Source of the DNA: a virus
IMG/VR virus record: IMGVR_UViG_3300022074_000134
Coordinates: 1 to 38,166 of that record
Strand: one strand, 5' to 3'
Length of the DNA: 38,166 nt
In this document: in pieces, positions 1 to 7,204 of the stretch
How positions within the stretch are numbered: the stretch's first letter is position 1
Layout: every line of letters starts with the position of its first letter
Notes under the pieces: generated by a model
Told to the model about the DNA's origin: nothing
Seen by the model: the letters and a program-made list of their open reading frames with translations, nothing else
Databases searched by the model: none
Translations under genes and position numbers: made by a program

Positions 1-15
1 AAAGTTCTGTGCCAT
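1..15 (-). CDS. Start of small fibre-type protein (continues at the other window end)
   Basis: An ATG at 15-13 on the minus strand opens MAQNF and runs off the left edge. An AGGAAA ribosome site lies just upstream, 3' of the stop of the 385-aa fibre gene. The frame is exactly in phase with the open frame that enters at 38166 on the minus strand. Joining the two ends gives one 67-residue protein, so this is read as the beginning of the gene whose remainder is at 37978-38166. Confidence 0.7.
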
Positions 16-28
16 CGTTGTTTCCTAT

Positions 29-1186
29 TTAAAGCGCGATTGCCATTGCTGTGCTGAAGCCTTTAGTCGCAAAGCTGCTAGTGTCTGTTGCCACGTTATT
101 CCAGCCAGAGAATGACCGAACACGCATTACATTGTTTGTAGAATCGAAGTACAAGTCGCCAACATTGACTGAGCCACCATTTGTGTTGAGCTGGTAATTC
201 TCAGCAGTGGTGTCGTTAGTAAATGCGCCATAATAAACATCTACAAAGTCTTTTGCTGAGTTAGCTGCTTGGTTCGCCCAATACTTTGCTGAGTATTCAG
301 CAGTAGCTCCAGCTCCTGTTACAGCCGTATCTCTATCGAAGCTGCCGCCGCCTCCTAATGCCCATTGTTTAGCCGAGCCATTTAGTCCAGACAACGTGCC
401 GGCAGCATACGACTTAGCTGAGTATTCTGTACCGTCTACCGCGGTGGCTTTCGTTGCCCAGTCTTTCGATGCACCTGCGCCAGCTGTGTTTGTCACGCCA
501 GTGCCACCAATTGCCCACGCTTTTGCAGCGTACTCTGTGCTATCGACAATACCAGTCGTCTGCGATGCCCACTGCTGCGCTAGTGTGTTGCTTGAGGCGG
601 CATTGGTCGCACTGGTTGCGGCATTAGATGAGGCTGTGGAGGCTGTAGCCGCATCAGCGGCGGTAGACACAGCGTCAGCGGCGGTAGCTGTAGCATCCAG
701 TCCGGTCTGCACACGATCAGCAGCCGTAGCTACAGCATCAGCGGCTGTTGCGGTGGCGTCTGATGAGGTACTAGAAGAATTAGATGCAGCCGAAGCGGCA
801 CTTGCGGCAGCGTTCGTCTCGCTTGTCGCAGCATTTGTCGCGCTTACGGATGCGGCAGACGCGCTAGTCGAGGCATTAGCTTCGCTTGTCGAGCTATTAG
901 TCTCGCTTGTAGAAGAATTAGCCTCGCTGGTTGCGGCTGCTGCCGCGCTGGCCGCACTGTTGGTCTCTGCTGTTGATGTAGATGCGGCTGACTGCTGGGC
1001 GTTACCTGCAAGGGTGTTCGCAGTGTCTCTGGCGTTTTCAGCTGCTGTCTGTGCGGCTTCTGCTGCTGTTTGCGCGGCTTCTGCAGCTGTCTGGGCTGTC
1101 TGCGCTGCTGCTACAGATTCAGCGAAGGTGGTCTGCAGTGTCGAGGATACCCCGGATGACGTAAAGAAACTGGTGGTTGCTGTCAT
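29..1186 (-). CDS. Ala/Ser/Thr-rich tail fibre stem protein
   Basis: A 385-residue, very low-complexity protein. Residues about 20-215 are Ala, Ser, Thr, Asn and Gln in short repeats of the AAQTAAE and TSEANSST type, and a TAADAV/TAADRV repeat sits near the middle. This composition suits a long trimeric fibre or coiled-coil shaft. From about residue 215 there are spaced aromatic repeats (W-A at about 30-residue steps, e.g. EYAAKAWAIGG, EYSAKSYA, EYSAKYWANQA), a pattern common in phage fibre and neck-associated proteins. The C-terminus (DLYFDSTNNVMRVRSFSGWN) resembles a short beta domain. The ATG overlaps the adaptor stop as TAATG. It probably links the tail to the small receptor-binding proteins that follow. 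The function is inferred from composition and position. Confidence 0.7.
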   Translation of the reverse strand: MTATTSFFTSSGVSSTLQTTFAESVAAAQTAQTAAEAAQTAAEAAQTAAENARDTANTLAGNAQQSAASTSTAETNSAASAAAAATSEANSSTSETNSSTSEANASTSASAASVSATNAATSETNAAASAASAASNSSSTSSDATATAADAVATAADRVQTGLDATATAADAVSTAADAATASTASSNAATSATNAASSNTLAQQWASQTTGIVDSTEYAAKAWAIGGTGVTNTAGAGASKDWATKATAVDGTEYSAKSYAAGTLSGLNGSAKQWALGGGGSFDRDTAVTGAGATAEYSAKYWANQAANSAKDFVDVYYGAFTNDTTAENYQLNTNGGSVNVGDLYFDSTNNVMRVRSFSGWNNVATDTSSFATKGFSTAMAIAL

Positions 1187-1797
1187 TAGTAATCTCCATA
1201 CTGGTAAGCCGGTAGGATCTGCTGAGTGCCACCATGCAACTCCTGGTCGTTGGCTTGCTCTTGGATTTCATTTAGAAACTGCAGGTACTTTGTTTCAAAC
1301 AGCTGGGCTCTCTCATCCAGGTAGTAGTCGGATGCAAAGGTTAACGCTGAGTAAGTTATAAGATCGCTAGCAACCAGGCTAAGGTTATTGGTGTCGGCAT
1401 CATTCACCAGAGCTGGAAACTCAGCATAATAGTAGAGTACAACTTCGCCAGTGGTTGGCGTTGGCCACAAAAGCAGGTTCTGCTGCTCTCTAACAAAGTA
1501 GCGTGGCTTACCCTGCTGAGCTGACTGTTGCAGCTTACGGTATTCTTTCATGGTAATACGCTGCAGCTCATACTCATTAGCGTAGAGGCTTATGATCTCC
1601 AGGAAATCTGTTGGCAGTGTGATGCTAGGTGTAGAGCCTGTGACGTTGTATGTCGTCTTGCTTTCGTTAAGTGGTGTACGCAGCTGGCGCTGAATACGTG
1701 CAATGCCCTGGTCAACAAATATGGTCGTAAGAGCTGGTGTGATATCCGACCGGTTTAGCAAGGCATCGAAGTGGGTCTTCAAATCACCATAGTTCAT
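1186..1797 (-). CDS. Head-tail adaptor protein
   Basis: A 203-residue protein resembling the phage adaptor family found next to SU10/P22-like portals. The N-terminus MNYGDLKTHFDALLNRSD, a helical QGIARIQRQLR segment at about 30-40, and TLPTDFLEI at about 60-68 are typical of adaptors that bind under the portal and join head to tail. A later YYYAEFPALV...DLITYSALTFA segment also fits. It lies between the capsid/basic-protein block and the fibre gene, in the usual place for a neck protein. The assignment is by remembered family pattern, not by a search. Confidence 0.72.
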   Translation of the reverse strand: MNYGDLKTHFDALLNRSDITPALTTIFVDQGIARIQRQLRTPLNESKTTYNVTGSTPSITLPTDFLEIISLYANEYELQRITMKEYRKLQQSAQQGKPRYFVREQQNLLLWPTPTTGEVVLYYYAEFPALVNDADTNNLSLVASDLITYSALTFASDYYLDERAQLFETKYLQFLNEIQEQANDQELHGGTQQILPAYQYGDY

Positions 1798-1800
1798 AGC

Positions 1801-1965
1801 TTACGTCCTTCTGGTTTTCTTCTTTGCTGGCTTCTTTGCAGTCTTGGCTGCTTTGGTAAATGCTTTGGCTGTAGGTGCGCCTTTGGCACCGGGGCTACGC
1901 ATCTTCTCACCGCTGCCAGCAGCGATACGCTTACGTTTTGCATGTATATTCCTGTATAGAGACAT
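1801..1965 (-). CDS. Small Lys/Arg-rich protein B
   Basis: A 54-residue protein beginning MSLYRNIHAKRKRIAAGSGE and ending in a Lys/Ala tail (AKKPAKKKTRRT). Its ATG overlaps the stop of the preceding basic protein as TAATG, so the two are translationally coupled. Proteins of this kind recur in marine podovirus head modules. The charge suggests binding to packaged DNA or to an acidic capsid surface, but no activity is known to me. It resembles eukaryotic histone H1 tails only in composition. Confidence 0.75.
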   Translation of the reverse strand: MSLYRNIHAKRKRIAAGSGEKMRSPGAKGAPTAKAFTKAAKTAKKPAKKKTRRT

Positions 1966-2084
1966 TACGCATATCCCTTCTTGGCTTTGCTTTTAGTCTT
2001 CTTGACAGCTTTTGTAGCGGCCTTCTTTGCGGCAGCTTTACCAGCTTTAGTGTAGGGGTATTTCTTTCCCATAACATTTGGCAT
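1965..2084 (-). CDS. Small Lys/Ala-rich protein A
   Basis: A 39-residue protein starting MPNVMGKKYPYTKAGKAAAK and ending KAKKGYA. Lysine and alanine dominate its last 30 residues. The start lies directly after the TAG of the upstream basic gene (TAGATG), and its stop overlaps the next start, so it belongs to a tightly coupled run of three basic proteins. A histone-like or virion DNA-contact role is an inference from charge and position only. Confidence 0.7.
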   Translation of the reverse strand: MPNVMGKKYPYTKAGKAAAKKAATKAVKKTKSKAKKGYA

Positions 2085-2315
2085 CTATGATCTCCGTGAT
2101 TTCTTACCGGCGCACTTCCATTTCTTCCTGGACAAACGCAGTGGTGAATTAGGGTTTGCAGCTGCTTTCGGGTGTTTCTTCATCTGCCCGGCTGACCTGG
2201 CGCAATAGCTATCGCCCTTGGATGTGCCTGGTGATATGGAATAACCCTTGGCGCCGTATCTAACGGTTTTATTACCAACCTTTTTGCTAAACTTCTTTGA
2301 GCCTGAGTAAGCCAT
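2085..2315 (-). CDS. Small basic protein C
   Basis: A 76-residue strongly basic protein (MAYSGSKKFSKKVGNKTVRY at the N-terminus, LSRKKWKCAGKKSRRS at the C-terminus) with two Cys and several Ser-Lys pairs. It is the first of three consecutive basic genes after the capsid gene. It ends in TAG immediately followed by the ATG of the next gene. I do not recognise a named family. A packaged-DNA or capsid-interior role is possible. Confidence 0.7.
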   Translation of the reverse strand: MAYSGSKKFSKKVGNKTVRYGAKGYSISPGTSKGDSYCARSAGQMKKHPKAAANPNSPLRLSRKKWKCAGKKSRRS

Positions 2316-2630
2316 TTAAACGCTCTTATCTGTTGTCAGGAAACCATCGAGGTTCTCAGCCTTTAGACGCTTGATGATCTCTTTACCGTTTACGTTCGGG
2401 TCATAAATGTTAAAGCCCTCGCGCATCCACTTCTCGATGACGATTGTCGGTATTGATGCCACGCGCTGAAAGTTACCTATAGGCTGGTTAGCGCTAGCGT
2501 TACGTGCATCCCGGACATCGTCCATGAACGCCTGGCTGATGTTCTGTGAGTGTTTACGGAATAAACCGTCAGCGTCTTCACCAAAGTCGGTATCGATACC
2601 AACCAGGTTCGTTGTGTCTTTTGTATTCAT
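2316..2630 (-). CDS. Hypothetical head-module protein
   Basis: A 104-residue protein if started at MNTKDTTNLVGIDTD. That ATG (2630-2628) has an AAGGAG ribosome site six bases upstream. The longer open frame extends back into the hairpin after the capsid gene and is unlikely to be translated. The protein is mixed alpha/beta and charged, with a C-terminal half (EKWMREGFNIYDPNVNGKE) that looks like a small ordered domain. I do not recognise the family. Its place directly after the major capsid gene is often taken by a head decoration or completion protein. Confidence 0.7.
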   Translation of the reverse strand: MNTKDTTNLVGIDTDFGEDADGLFRKHSQNISQAFMDDVRDARNASANQPIGNFQRVASIPTIVIEKWMREGFNIYDPNVNGKEIIKRLKAENLDGFLTTDKSV

Positions 2631-2650
2631 AGAGAACTCCTTGGAAATAA

Positions 2651-2695
2651 GGGTGATACCCCGGATAAGGAGAGCAAAACTCCAGGGTACCACCC
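2651..2695 (-). terminator. Hairpin after the capsid gene (terminator or processing site)
   Basis: On the minus strand GGGTGGTACCC (2695-2685) pairs with GGGTATCACCC (2661-2651) in an 11-bp stem with one G-U pair and a 23-nt loop. It starts 12 nt past the capsid stop at 2708. Only TTATTT follows, so it is a weak intrinsic terminator at best. A transcript-stabilising or RNase III-type site that raises capsid mRNA yield is equally possible. Confidence 0.45.
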
Positions 2696-2707
2696 ATTAG
2701 TTATGGC

Positions 2708-3840
2708 TTATGACAAGCCAGAAATCATGCCATCTGCACCGTAGTTCATGTGCTTCAGTGAGTATTCACCCACAACGGCGTGTGTATCGCCGTCTGAGGT
2801 CTTACCCAGCAGAGTACGTGAGAACGGACGCAACACAGCTGAACGCCACATTGAGGGATCAATGAGGAGTGCATGCGTTGTCTTCATGTGGCGGTTAAGT
2901 ACAATCTTGTACTCACCAAATGGACTGCAATATCTTCGCTCCAGCTCGCTAAACTGAAACCGCCTTTCGGCTGCTTATGGTTTCCCATAAAGTTGAGACT
3001 ATATCATCACTGCTTTCCGCAGTGCTCTGCGCTTCCACCTGCTTAGGTGTACGAGAAATTCTCTAGTCGTTGAACCTTCCCCTGGTGGGGCTTGGCTGCT
3101 GATTGCCCACAGCATTATCTGTTTGGGTGTCCCAGCAATTCACAGAGTTTAATGTACGCCAGTTGTCCTTAGTTAACGTACAGATCAATCACGTTGATCA
3201 GTGAGCGTGTCTGAGCGAACTCACGGTTGCGACCAGATGATGCTGCAAAATTAGCAACAATGGTGGCATCCGCAGGTTTGATCATGAAGATCGATGGATC
3301 ACTGCCGTTATCGTAACAGTCTTCACCCAGCTCAAGCAGCTTCGCTTCGGTCAATGCGTCTGTGGCGTTTGCGCCGGCATCAACGTCAGTTGTAATCTGC
3401 GCGATGGCTGAATCCATCTCACGTGCAGTCGAGGCATTGCCAGTTACTTTGGCATTGTCTTGACCGACATAAGCAAATTCTAGATCGCGCTTAATCTCTT
3501 TCAAAACTTTCGAAAGTTGATGGGCGGTCTCTCGTGCGCGGCCATGAGTTTTAATGGCATCGGCCGTCGCGCTGACCTCGAAAACCTTGCTCAGGATCTG
3601 CGTATTGTTAGTCCGTAGAGTGGTAGCTGTTTGTGTGCCAGCTGAAAAAGAAGCCCCTTCGACTTGCTTATTATCAGCCGCCGCAGCAAGCGCATCTTCT
3701 TGCCACTCGAATACACGTGCTGATACTTTCTCGGACTTAATTGAGGTAGTAAAAGGCACATCTGTCGGTGTAATGTCGGTGATAATCGCAGAAACGTCTT
3801 CCGCTTTTCCGACCTGGTCGTATGTAGAAAATACTGCCAT
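2708..3840 (-). CDS. Major capsid protein, two exons split by a group I intron
   Basis: Exon 1 is 3840-3176 (221 codons plus GT) and exon 2 is 2927-2708 (C plus 72 codons and TAA). Together they encode 294 residues. Exon 1 starts MAVFSTYDQVGKAEDVSAI after a GGAGA ribosome site and follows the DUF5309/SU10 major capsid pattern: DVPFTTSIKS, the RVFEWQEDAL segment, and GRNREFAQ near residues 204-211. Exon 1 alone stops after DLYVN, where such proteins continue with a beta strand and conserved tail. Exon 2 supplies it: SPFGEYKIVLNRHM, LIDPSMWRSAVLRPFSRTLL and the final VVGEYSLKHMNYGADGMISGLS-type end. The junction codon is GT|C (Val222), giving LYVSPFGEY. Scaffold and portal genes lie upstream. 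Homology is from memory of the family; the exon structure is read directly. Confidence 0.88.
2928..3175 (-). ncRNA. Group I self-splicing intron, subgroup IA-like, no ORF
   Basis: The intron is 248 nt. Exon end TGTACGT (3182-3176) pairs with the guide GCGTACA (3159-3153) as P1, with the U-G wobble exactly at the 5' splice site. ACTG (3163-3160) pairs with exon 2 CAGT (2927-2924) as P10. P3 is CTCTGTG (3147-3141) with CGCAGAG (3031-3025). P4 is TTGCTG with CAGCAG. P7 is GACTA (3068-3064), inside the classical GTTCAACGACTAG box, with TAGTC (3001-2997). P8 is CACTGC-GGAAA-GCAGTG (3024-3008). A hairpin CACCT-AAGC-AGGTG between P7 and P3 corresponds to P7.1/P7.2, typical of IA phage introns. P9-type hairpins carry GAAA loops. 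The last base is G. No endonuclease fits inside. Confidence 0.93.
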
Positions 3841-3862
3841 GTGTTAATCTCCATTAGGCAAA

Positions 3863-4906
3863 TTAGTTTTCCCAACGAGACATAATCAAATCTGCAATAT
3901 CATCCCTGTCCTGGCTAACCGAATTGTGTAGACGCTTTCTGACTTGCTCAGTCTTTTCATTACGTCGTTGTGTCGGTGTTGCCGGGGCTCTCTTACTCTT
4001 CAGAACCCGCTTCTTTGGTGTCTTTTTCTTCACGGTTGCTACTTTGCGACCTTCATCAAACATACGTGCTTTGTTAATGAGCATGATTACGTTTGGATCG
4101 ACAAAAGTATCCACTTGTTCTTGTGGTAATCCGTGAGACACCGCGTAGGCGCGGATATCGTTGTACAGCTGGTTAGACCAGTTTGGCAGATCGTTCTGGA
4201 GTGTTTTTACGCACTCGGTTGCCGCCTCTTGCATGGACTTTTGTTGCTGCTGCTGCAGACCGCGATAGAAACCATCAGCCTCTTCTTTTAAGAAATCCAG
4301 GTTGGCTTTGGCCAGCTGGGCTTCTTTACGTAGTGCAGCAAAGTCGTTGTCCGCCATGGTTTTGGAGGCGACCAGCATGTCTACGTCAGCGTATGGTTTG
4401 TAATCCGCTTCTGCTTTCTCGATTAGTTTCTGAAGAACGAGATGTGATTTCTCACTAGATTCTACTGCTTCTTTGCGTAGTCTCGATACTTCTTGAGACT
4501 TTTGAGTAAGTGATTTCTCCTGGCCGGCAAGTCTCTTGAGATCGCCTACCGATACTTGTTGAGCTTCACCAGAGACTACAACTTCGACCATGGTGTCATC
4601 GGATAACTCAATGGTTTCCTCTTCGCCATCGTCTTCGTCTTCTGTCTCTTCAGTGTCTTCCTCAATATCTTCGTCAAGGTCGGTATCGTCTTCAAGATCA
4701 TCATCGTCTTGGATTTCTTCACTATCATCCAGCTCAACGTCATTAGTCTCTTCTGTAACGTCAGCTGTTGCCTCTTCGGGGTCTTCAGATGCCTGTTTTT
4801 CGTCAGGGTCTTCCCACCGCTGTAAGATGGCTTCGGTTGGATCGACTTCGCCGGTTATTGGATCTAAGGCTAGTTCGATTTGCTGAGGGTTTTGTTGGTC
4901 GCTCAT
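3863..4906 (-). CDS. Scaffold protein
   Basis: A 347-residue protein. Residues about 25-100 are extremely acidic (Asp/Glu runs). Residues about 120-225 are charged coiled coil with a Gln run (GLQQQQQKSMQ). The C-terminus is strongly basic (KKKTPKKRVLKSKRAP), ending in a short amphipathic tail. Acid N-terminus, helical middle and basic capsid-binding C-terminus is the usual layout of scaffolding proteins. Its position between portal and major capsid genes agrees. It would direct procapsid assembly and then leave or be degraded. No protease gene is evident in the head module. Confidence 0.85.
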   Translation of the reverse strand: MSDQQNPQQIELALDPITGEVDPTEAILQRWEDPDEKQASEDPEEATADVTEETNDVELDDSEEIQDDDDLEDDTDLDEDIEEDTEETEDEDDGEEETIELSDDTMVEVVVSGEAQQVSVGDLKRLAGQEKSLTQKSQEVSRLRKEAVESSEKSHLVLQKLIEKAEADYKPYADVDMLVASKTMADNDFAALRKEAQLAKANLDFLKEEADGFYRGLQQQQQKSMQEAATECVKTLQNDLPNWSNQLYNDIRAYAVSHGLPQEQVDTFVDPNVIMLINKARMFDEGRKVATVKKKTPKKRVLKSKRAPATPTQRRNEKTEQVRKRLHNSVSQDRDDIADLIMSRWEN

Positions 4907-4912
4907 GTAGAC

Positions 4913-5176
4913 CTATTCCTCTTCGTTGTTGTCACGGTTTGCTAAGATCTGATCACGGACGGCTACACGCTGTTGTAATGTAGCTACAATGTCCGTCAGA
5001 CCACGATATGCGTTGTAAGCACGTTCCCGGTCTTGGGGGCTCTCAGGTTTCGAATTAACGAACTGCTGAAAGCTACCCTCGACCAGGGTGTTTACAACTT
5101 CAGTAAAAGTGGGATCGGCAATCAGCTTTTGCGCTGCATCACCCATCGCCAATGCTTGCTCTTCTTGTTTATCCAT
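4913..5176 (-). CDS. Small protein between portal and scaffold
   Basis: An 87-residue, mainly helical acidic protein (MDKQEEQALAMGDAAQKLIA; ends in DNNEEE) containing SKPESPQDRERAYNAYRGL. Such short genes recur between portal and scaffold in marine podovirus head modules, and I know of no assigned function. It sits 3 nt after the portal stop and 6 nt before the scaffold start, so it is co-translated with head genes. It may be a portal or scaffold accessory protein. Confidence 0.75.
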   Translation of the reverse strand: MDKQEEQALAMGDAAQKLIADPTFTEVVNTLVEGSFQQFVNSKPESPQDRERAYNAYRGLTDIVATLQQRVAVRDQILANRDNNEEE

Positions 5177-5179
5177 TTG

Positions 5180-7204
5180 TTATCCTGTCGGTGAGACAAT
5201 ACCCCGGCGATCCTCAGTAACTTTGAGGATGTCGAGTTCGCCTTCATCGATCTTCTTCTTGTGTTGGAACTGTGCTTCCTTCAGATCCATATTGTCTGAC
5301 TGAAGCGCGTGTGCAGCCTGAGCCTTGAGCTCTTCTAGCTGCAGTTTGAGCTGGGCAATCTCGGCATCACTTTGTGCCTTCATCTCAGCCACTACGGTCT
5401 GACGCTCGCTGATTTCCAGCTGCTTCATGGCCATTTCTTGCTGCATCTCTTGTGCGGGATTTGGTTGCGGTGGCGGCAGCTGGTCAGGTGGCGTCAGATA
5501 ATCATCTACGTTTAGGATGCCCTGCTTTTCCATGATGGTCTTCATCACGTTGTAGCGCTTCTTGGCATCGTACATTGGTGCTAAAGCCTCGTCCTGGCTA
5601 AGCATTGCATGCAAGGCTAGATACTTTTGTGCGTCACGGTCTTGCTCGCCGTAACCCAGCTTCAGCTCAGTAATTACGTCACGCTTGTCATCCCAGGTCG
5701 TAGGATCGACCGGAACAAAGTTACCCGCTAGCTGAACTATACGTTCCTGGGTCTCATTAGCCAGGATCTCGCGGTACACTTTGTGGAAAAGTGGTGCCAC
5801 AAAGCCATTTGCAAAGTTACGTGCTACGATCTTCTGGCGCTGCTGTGACATGGACGCCAGCTGCTCGACCATGGCGGCTGAGTTCTGCTTTGATATAGCG
5901 TCCTTCTCGATGCCACGACTGAGCCGGCTGACACCGGTTGTGTCTTCGTTTTGCTCTTCCAGCAGCTGCAGCGTTTGGAATACAAACGGATTAAGGCCAG
6001 CCTGGGGCATCGGCGCCACGCCATCGATCCGGGTAACATTTACGATACCGCCCTGGCGATTATCGATCATTTCCCTGGGCGATGTGAGTGAGCCTTTAGC
6101 AACCAGGTAGCGTGGGTTGTTTGTTATAACAGCGTGATCCAGGATCGACCTGGTCAATACTGTACGTGCATTCTGTGTCGATACGACCTTTTCAGCAAAG
6201 TTAGAGCCATAGAAGGCATGCGGTATCGGTAGTGGGACGAATGCAACGAACGGTATGTCGTCTACTTCATACATATCGAGCAGCGCGTTGCCGGCTTTAC
6301 ATACCTTGTGCAGCCTGGCCATGCCACTGCCGTCTGGGTCGATGTGTATGTAGCACTCATAGACCATGACTGTGCGTACCTGGTCTTGGAAGCCTTTAGC
6401 ATTGAAGCCACGGTCACTGCCGATATCCTCATGCCGAGCCAGGATCTCTGGGTCAGTCTCTAGCTCTACATCGCTGTGATCGTCACCGATTTCCTCGATA
6501 AGATCCTCTGAGTAGCCCATCTCGCGCAGCTCAGTGATACTCTTACGCTCTCTGTGCGCCATAAAGGTCACTGTAGACAGTGATTTCGCCTGGGGCTCGA
6601 TGATGAAGTTTTCCGGCGGCACTGATTCAATGACCACCTGGCTTTTGTCCATCTCGCGGCTGATTGTGCCAGACAGAAGACCAATCGAATTGGCTTCGCT
6701 TTCCTCAAGCTCAACGCCGTCCTGGGTCAGCAGCATGTCCAGCTCTTCTTCGGTGAGGTCAGCGAACTCTTCCACTTCGTATTCTAGGCGTTCATCCCAG
6801 TATACTTTAGCCAGACCTGCTCTAGCGAGCAGACCATCGTGGATCACATCCCTGGCGACAGAGTAAAAGTCATTCTGCCTAAAACACACATAGTCTGTGT
6901 ACTCGCTGGCAATGTTGGCCATCACCACATCATCAGCGTTTTGTGGTGAAAACTTCACGATCTTCTGACCGGCTGCCATGCTCTCCAGGAGAGCTGCAGA
7001 CATCGACTGTACGCTGTCGTAAACGTCCTGGCTTACGTACTTAGAGTTGCCATCGTGTTGTGGTTTAGGTAGCTCTGCCTGGTAGTATTTCTGCGTCAGT
7101 TCACGCTCTCGGCTCAGCTGGCTATCATAGTAGCCGATAGATCGAGAGATGTTGTCCTCGACAATCTTTACGACTTCTTCATCGTTCAGAGGCTTATAAT
7201 CCAT
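5180..7204 (-). CDS. Portal protein
   Basis: A 674-residue protein, close in length to P22/SU10-type portals and longer than the roughly 535-residue T7 connector. Recognisable features are the N-terminal YYDSQLSRERELTQKYYQAE, KYVSQDVYDSVQSMSAALLE at about 55-75, the VPPENFIIEPQAKS stem region and the wing/stem segment GSNFAEKVVSTQNARTVLTR. The last 90 residues form a Gln/Glu/Lys coiled coil after a Pro-rich hinge (PPDQLPPPQPNP). The long C-terminal helix suggests a barrel extending into the capsid as in P22. The ATG overlaps the terminase stop as TAATG. It forms the dodecameric DNA channel and the terminase docking site. Confidence 0.92.
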   Translation of the reverse strand: MDYKPLNDEEVVKIVEDNISRSIGYYDSQLSRERELTQKYYQAELPKPQHDGNSKYVSQDVYDSVQSMSAALLESMAAGQKIVKFSPQNADDVVMANIASEYTDYVCFRQNDFYSVARDVIHDGLLARAGLAKVYWDERLEYEVEEFADLTEEELDMLLTQDGVELEESEANSIGLLSGTISREMDKSQVVIESVPPENFIIEPQAKSLSTVTFMAHRERKSITELREMGYSEDLIEEIGDDHSDVELETDPEILARHEDIGSDRGFNAKGFQDQVRTVMVYECYIHIDPDGSGMARLHKVCKAGNALLDMYEVDDIPFVAFVPLPIPHAFYGSNFAEKVVSTQNARTVLTRSILDHAVITNNPRYLVAKGSLTSPREMIDNRQGGIVNVTRIDGVAPMPQAGLNPFVFQTLQLLEEQNEDTTGVSRLSRGIEKDAISKQNSAAMVEQLASMSQQRQKIVARNFANGFVAPLFHKVYREILANETQERIVQLAGNFVPVDPTTWDDKRDVITELKLGYGEQDRDAQKYLALHAMLSQDEALAPMYDAKKRYNVMKTIMEKQGILNVDDYLTPPDQLPPPQPNPAQEMQQEMAMKQLEISERQTVVAEMKAQSDAEIAQLKLQLEELKAQAAHALQSDNMDLKEAQFQHKKKIDEGELDILKVTEDRRGIVSPTG

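Noticed and set aside
396-1361. 321-residue plus-strand frame opposite the fibre stem gene
   Set aside because: It is the antisense of a GC-biased Ala/Ser/Thr repeat, which opens frames on the other strand by composition alone.
2708-3171. Capsid gene broken by a frameshift or point nonsense mutation
   Set aside because: No single indel or base change links the two parts. 248 nt with stops in between separate them, and that segment carries the full set of group I intron pairings.
4590-4886. Ser-rich plus-strand frame opposite the scaffold gene
   Set aside because: It mirrors the Asp/Glu-rich stretch of the scaffold (GAN/GAR codons read in reverse) and has no independent support.
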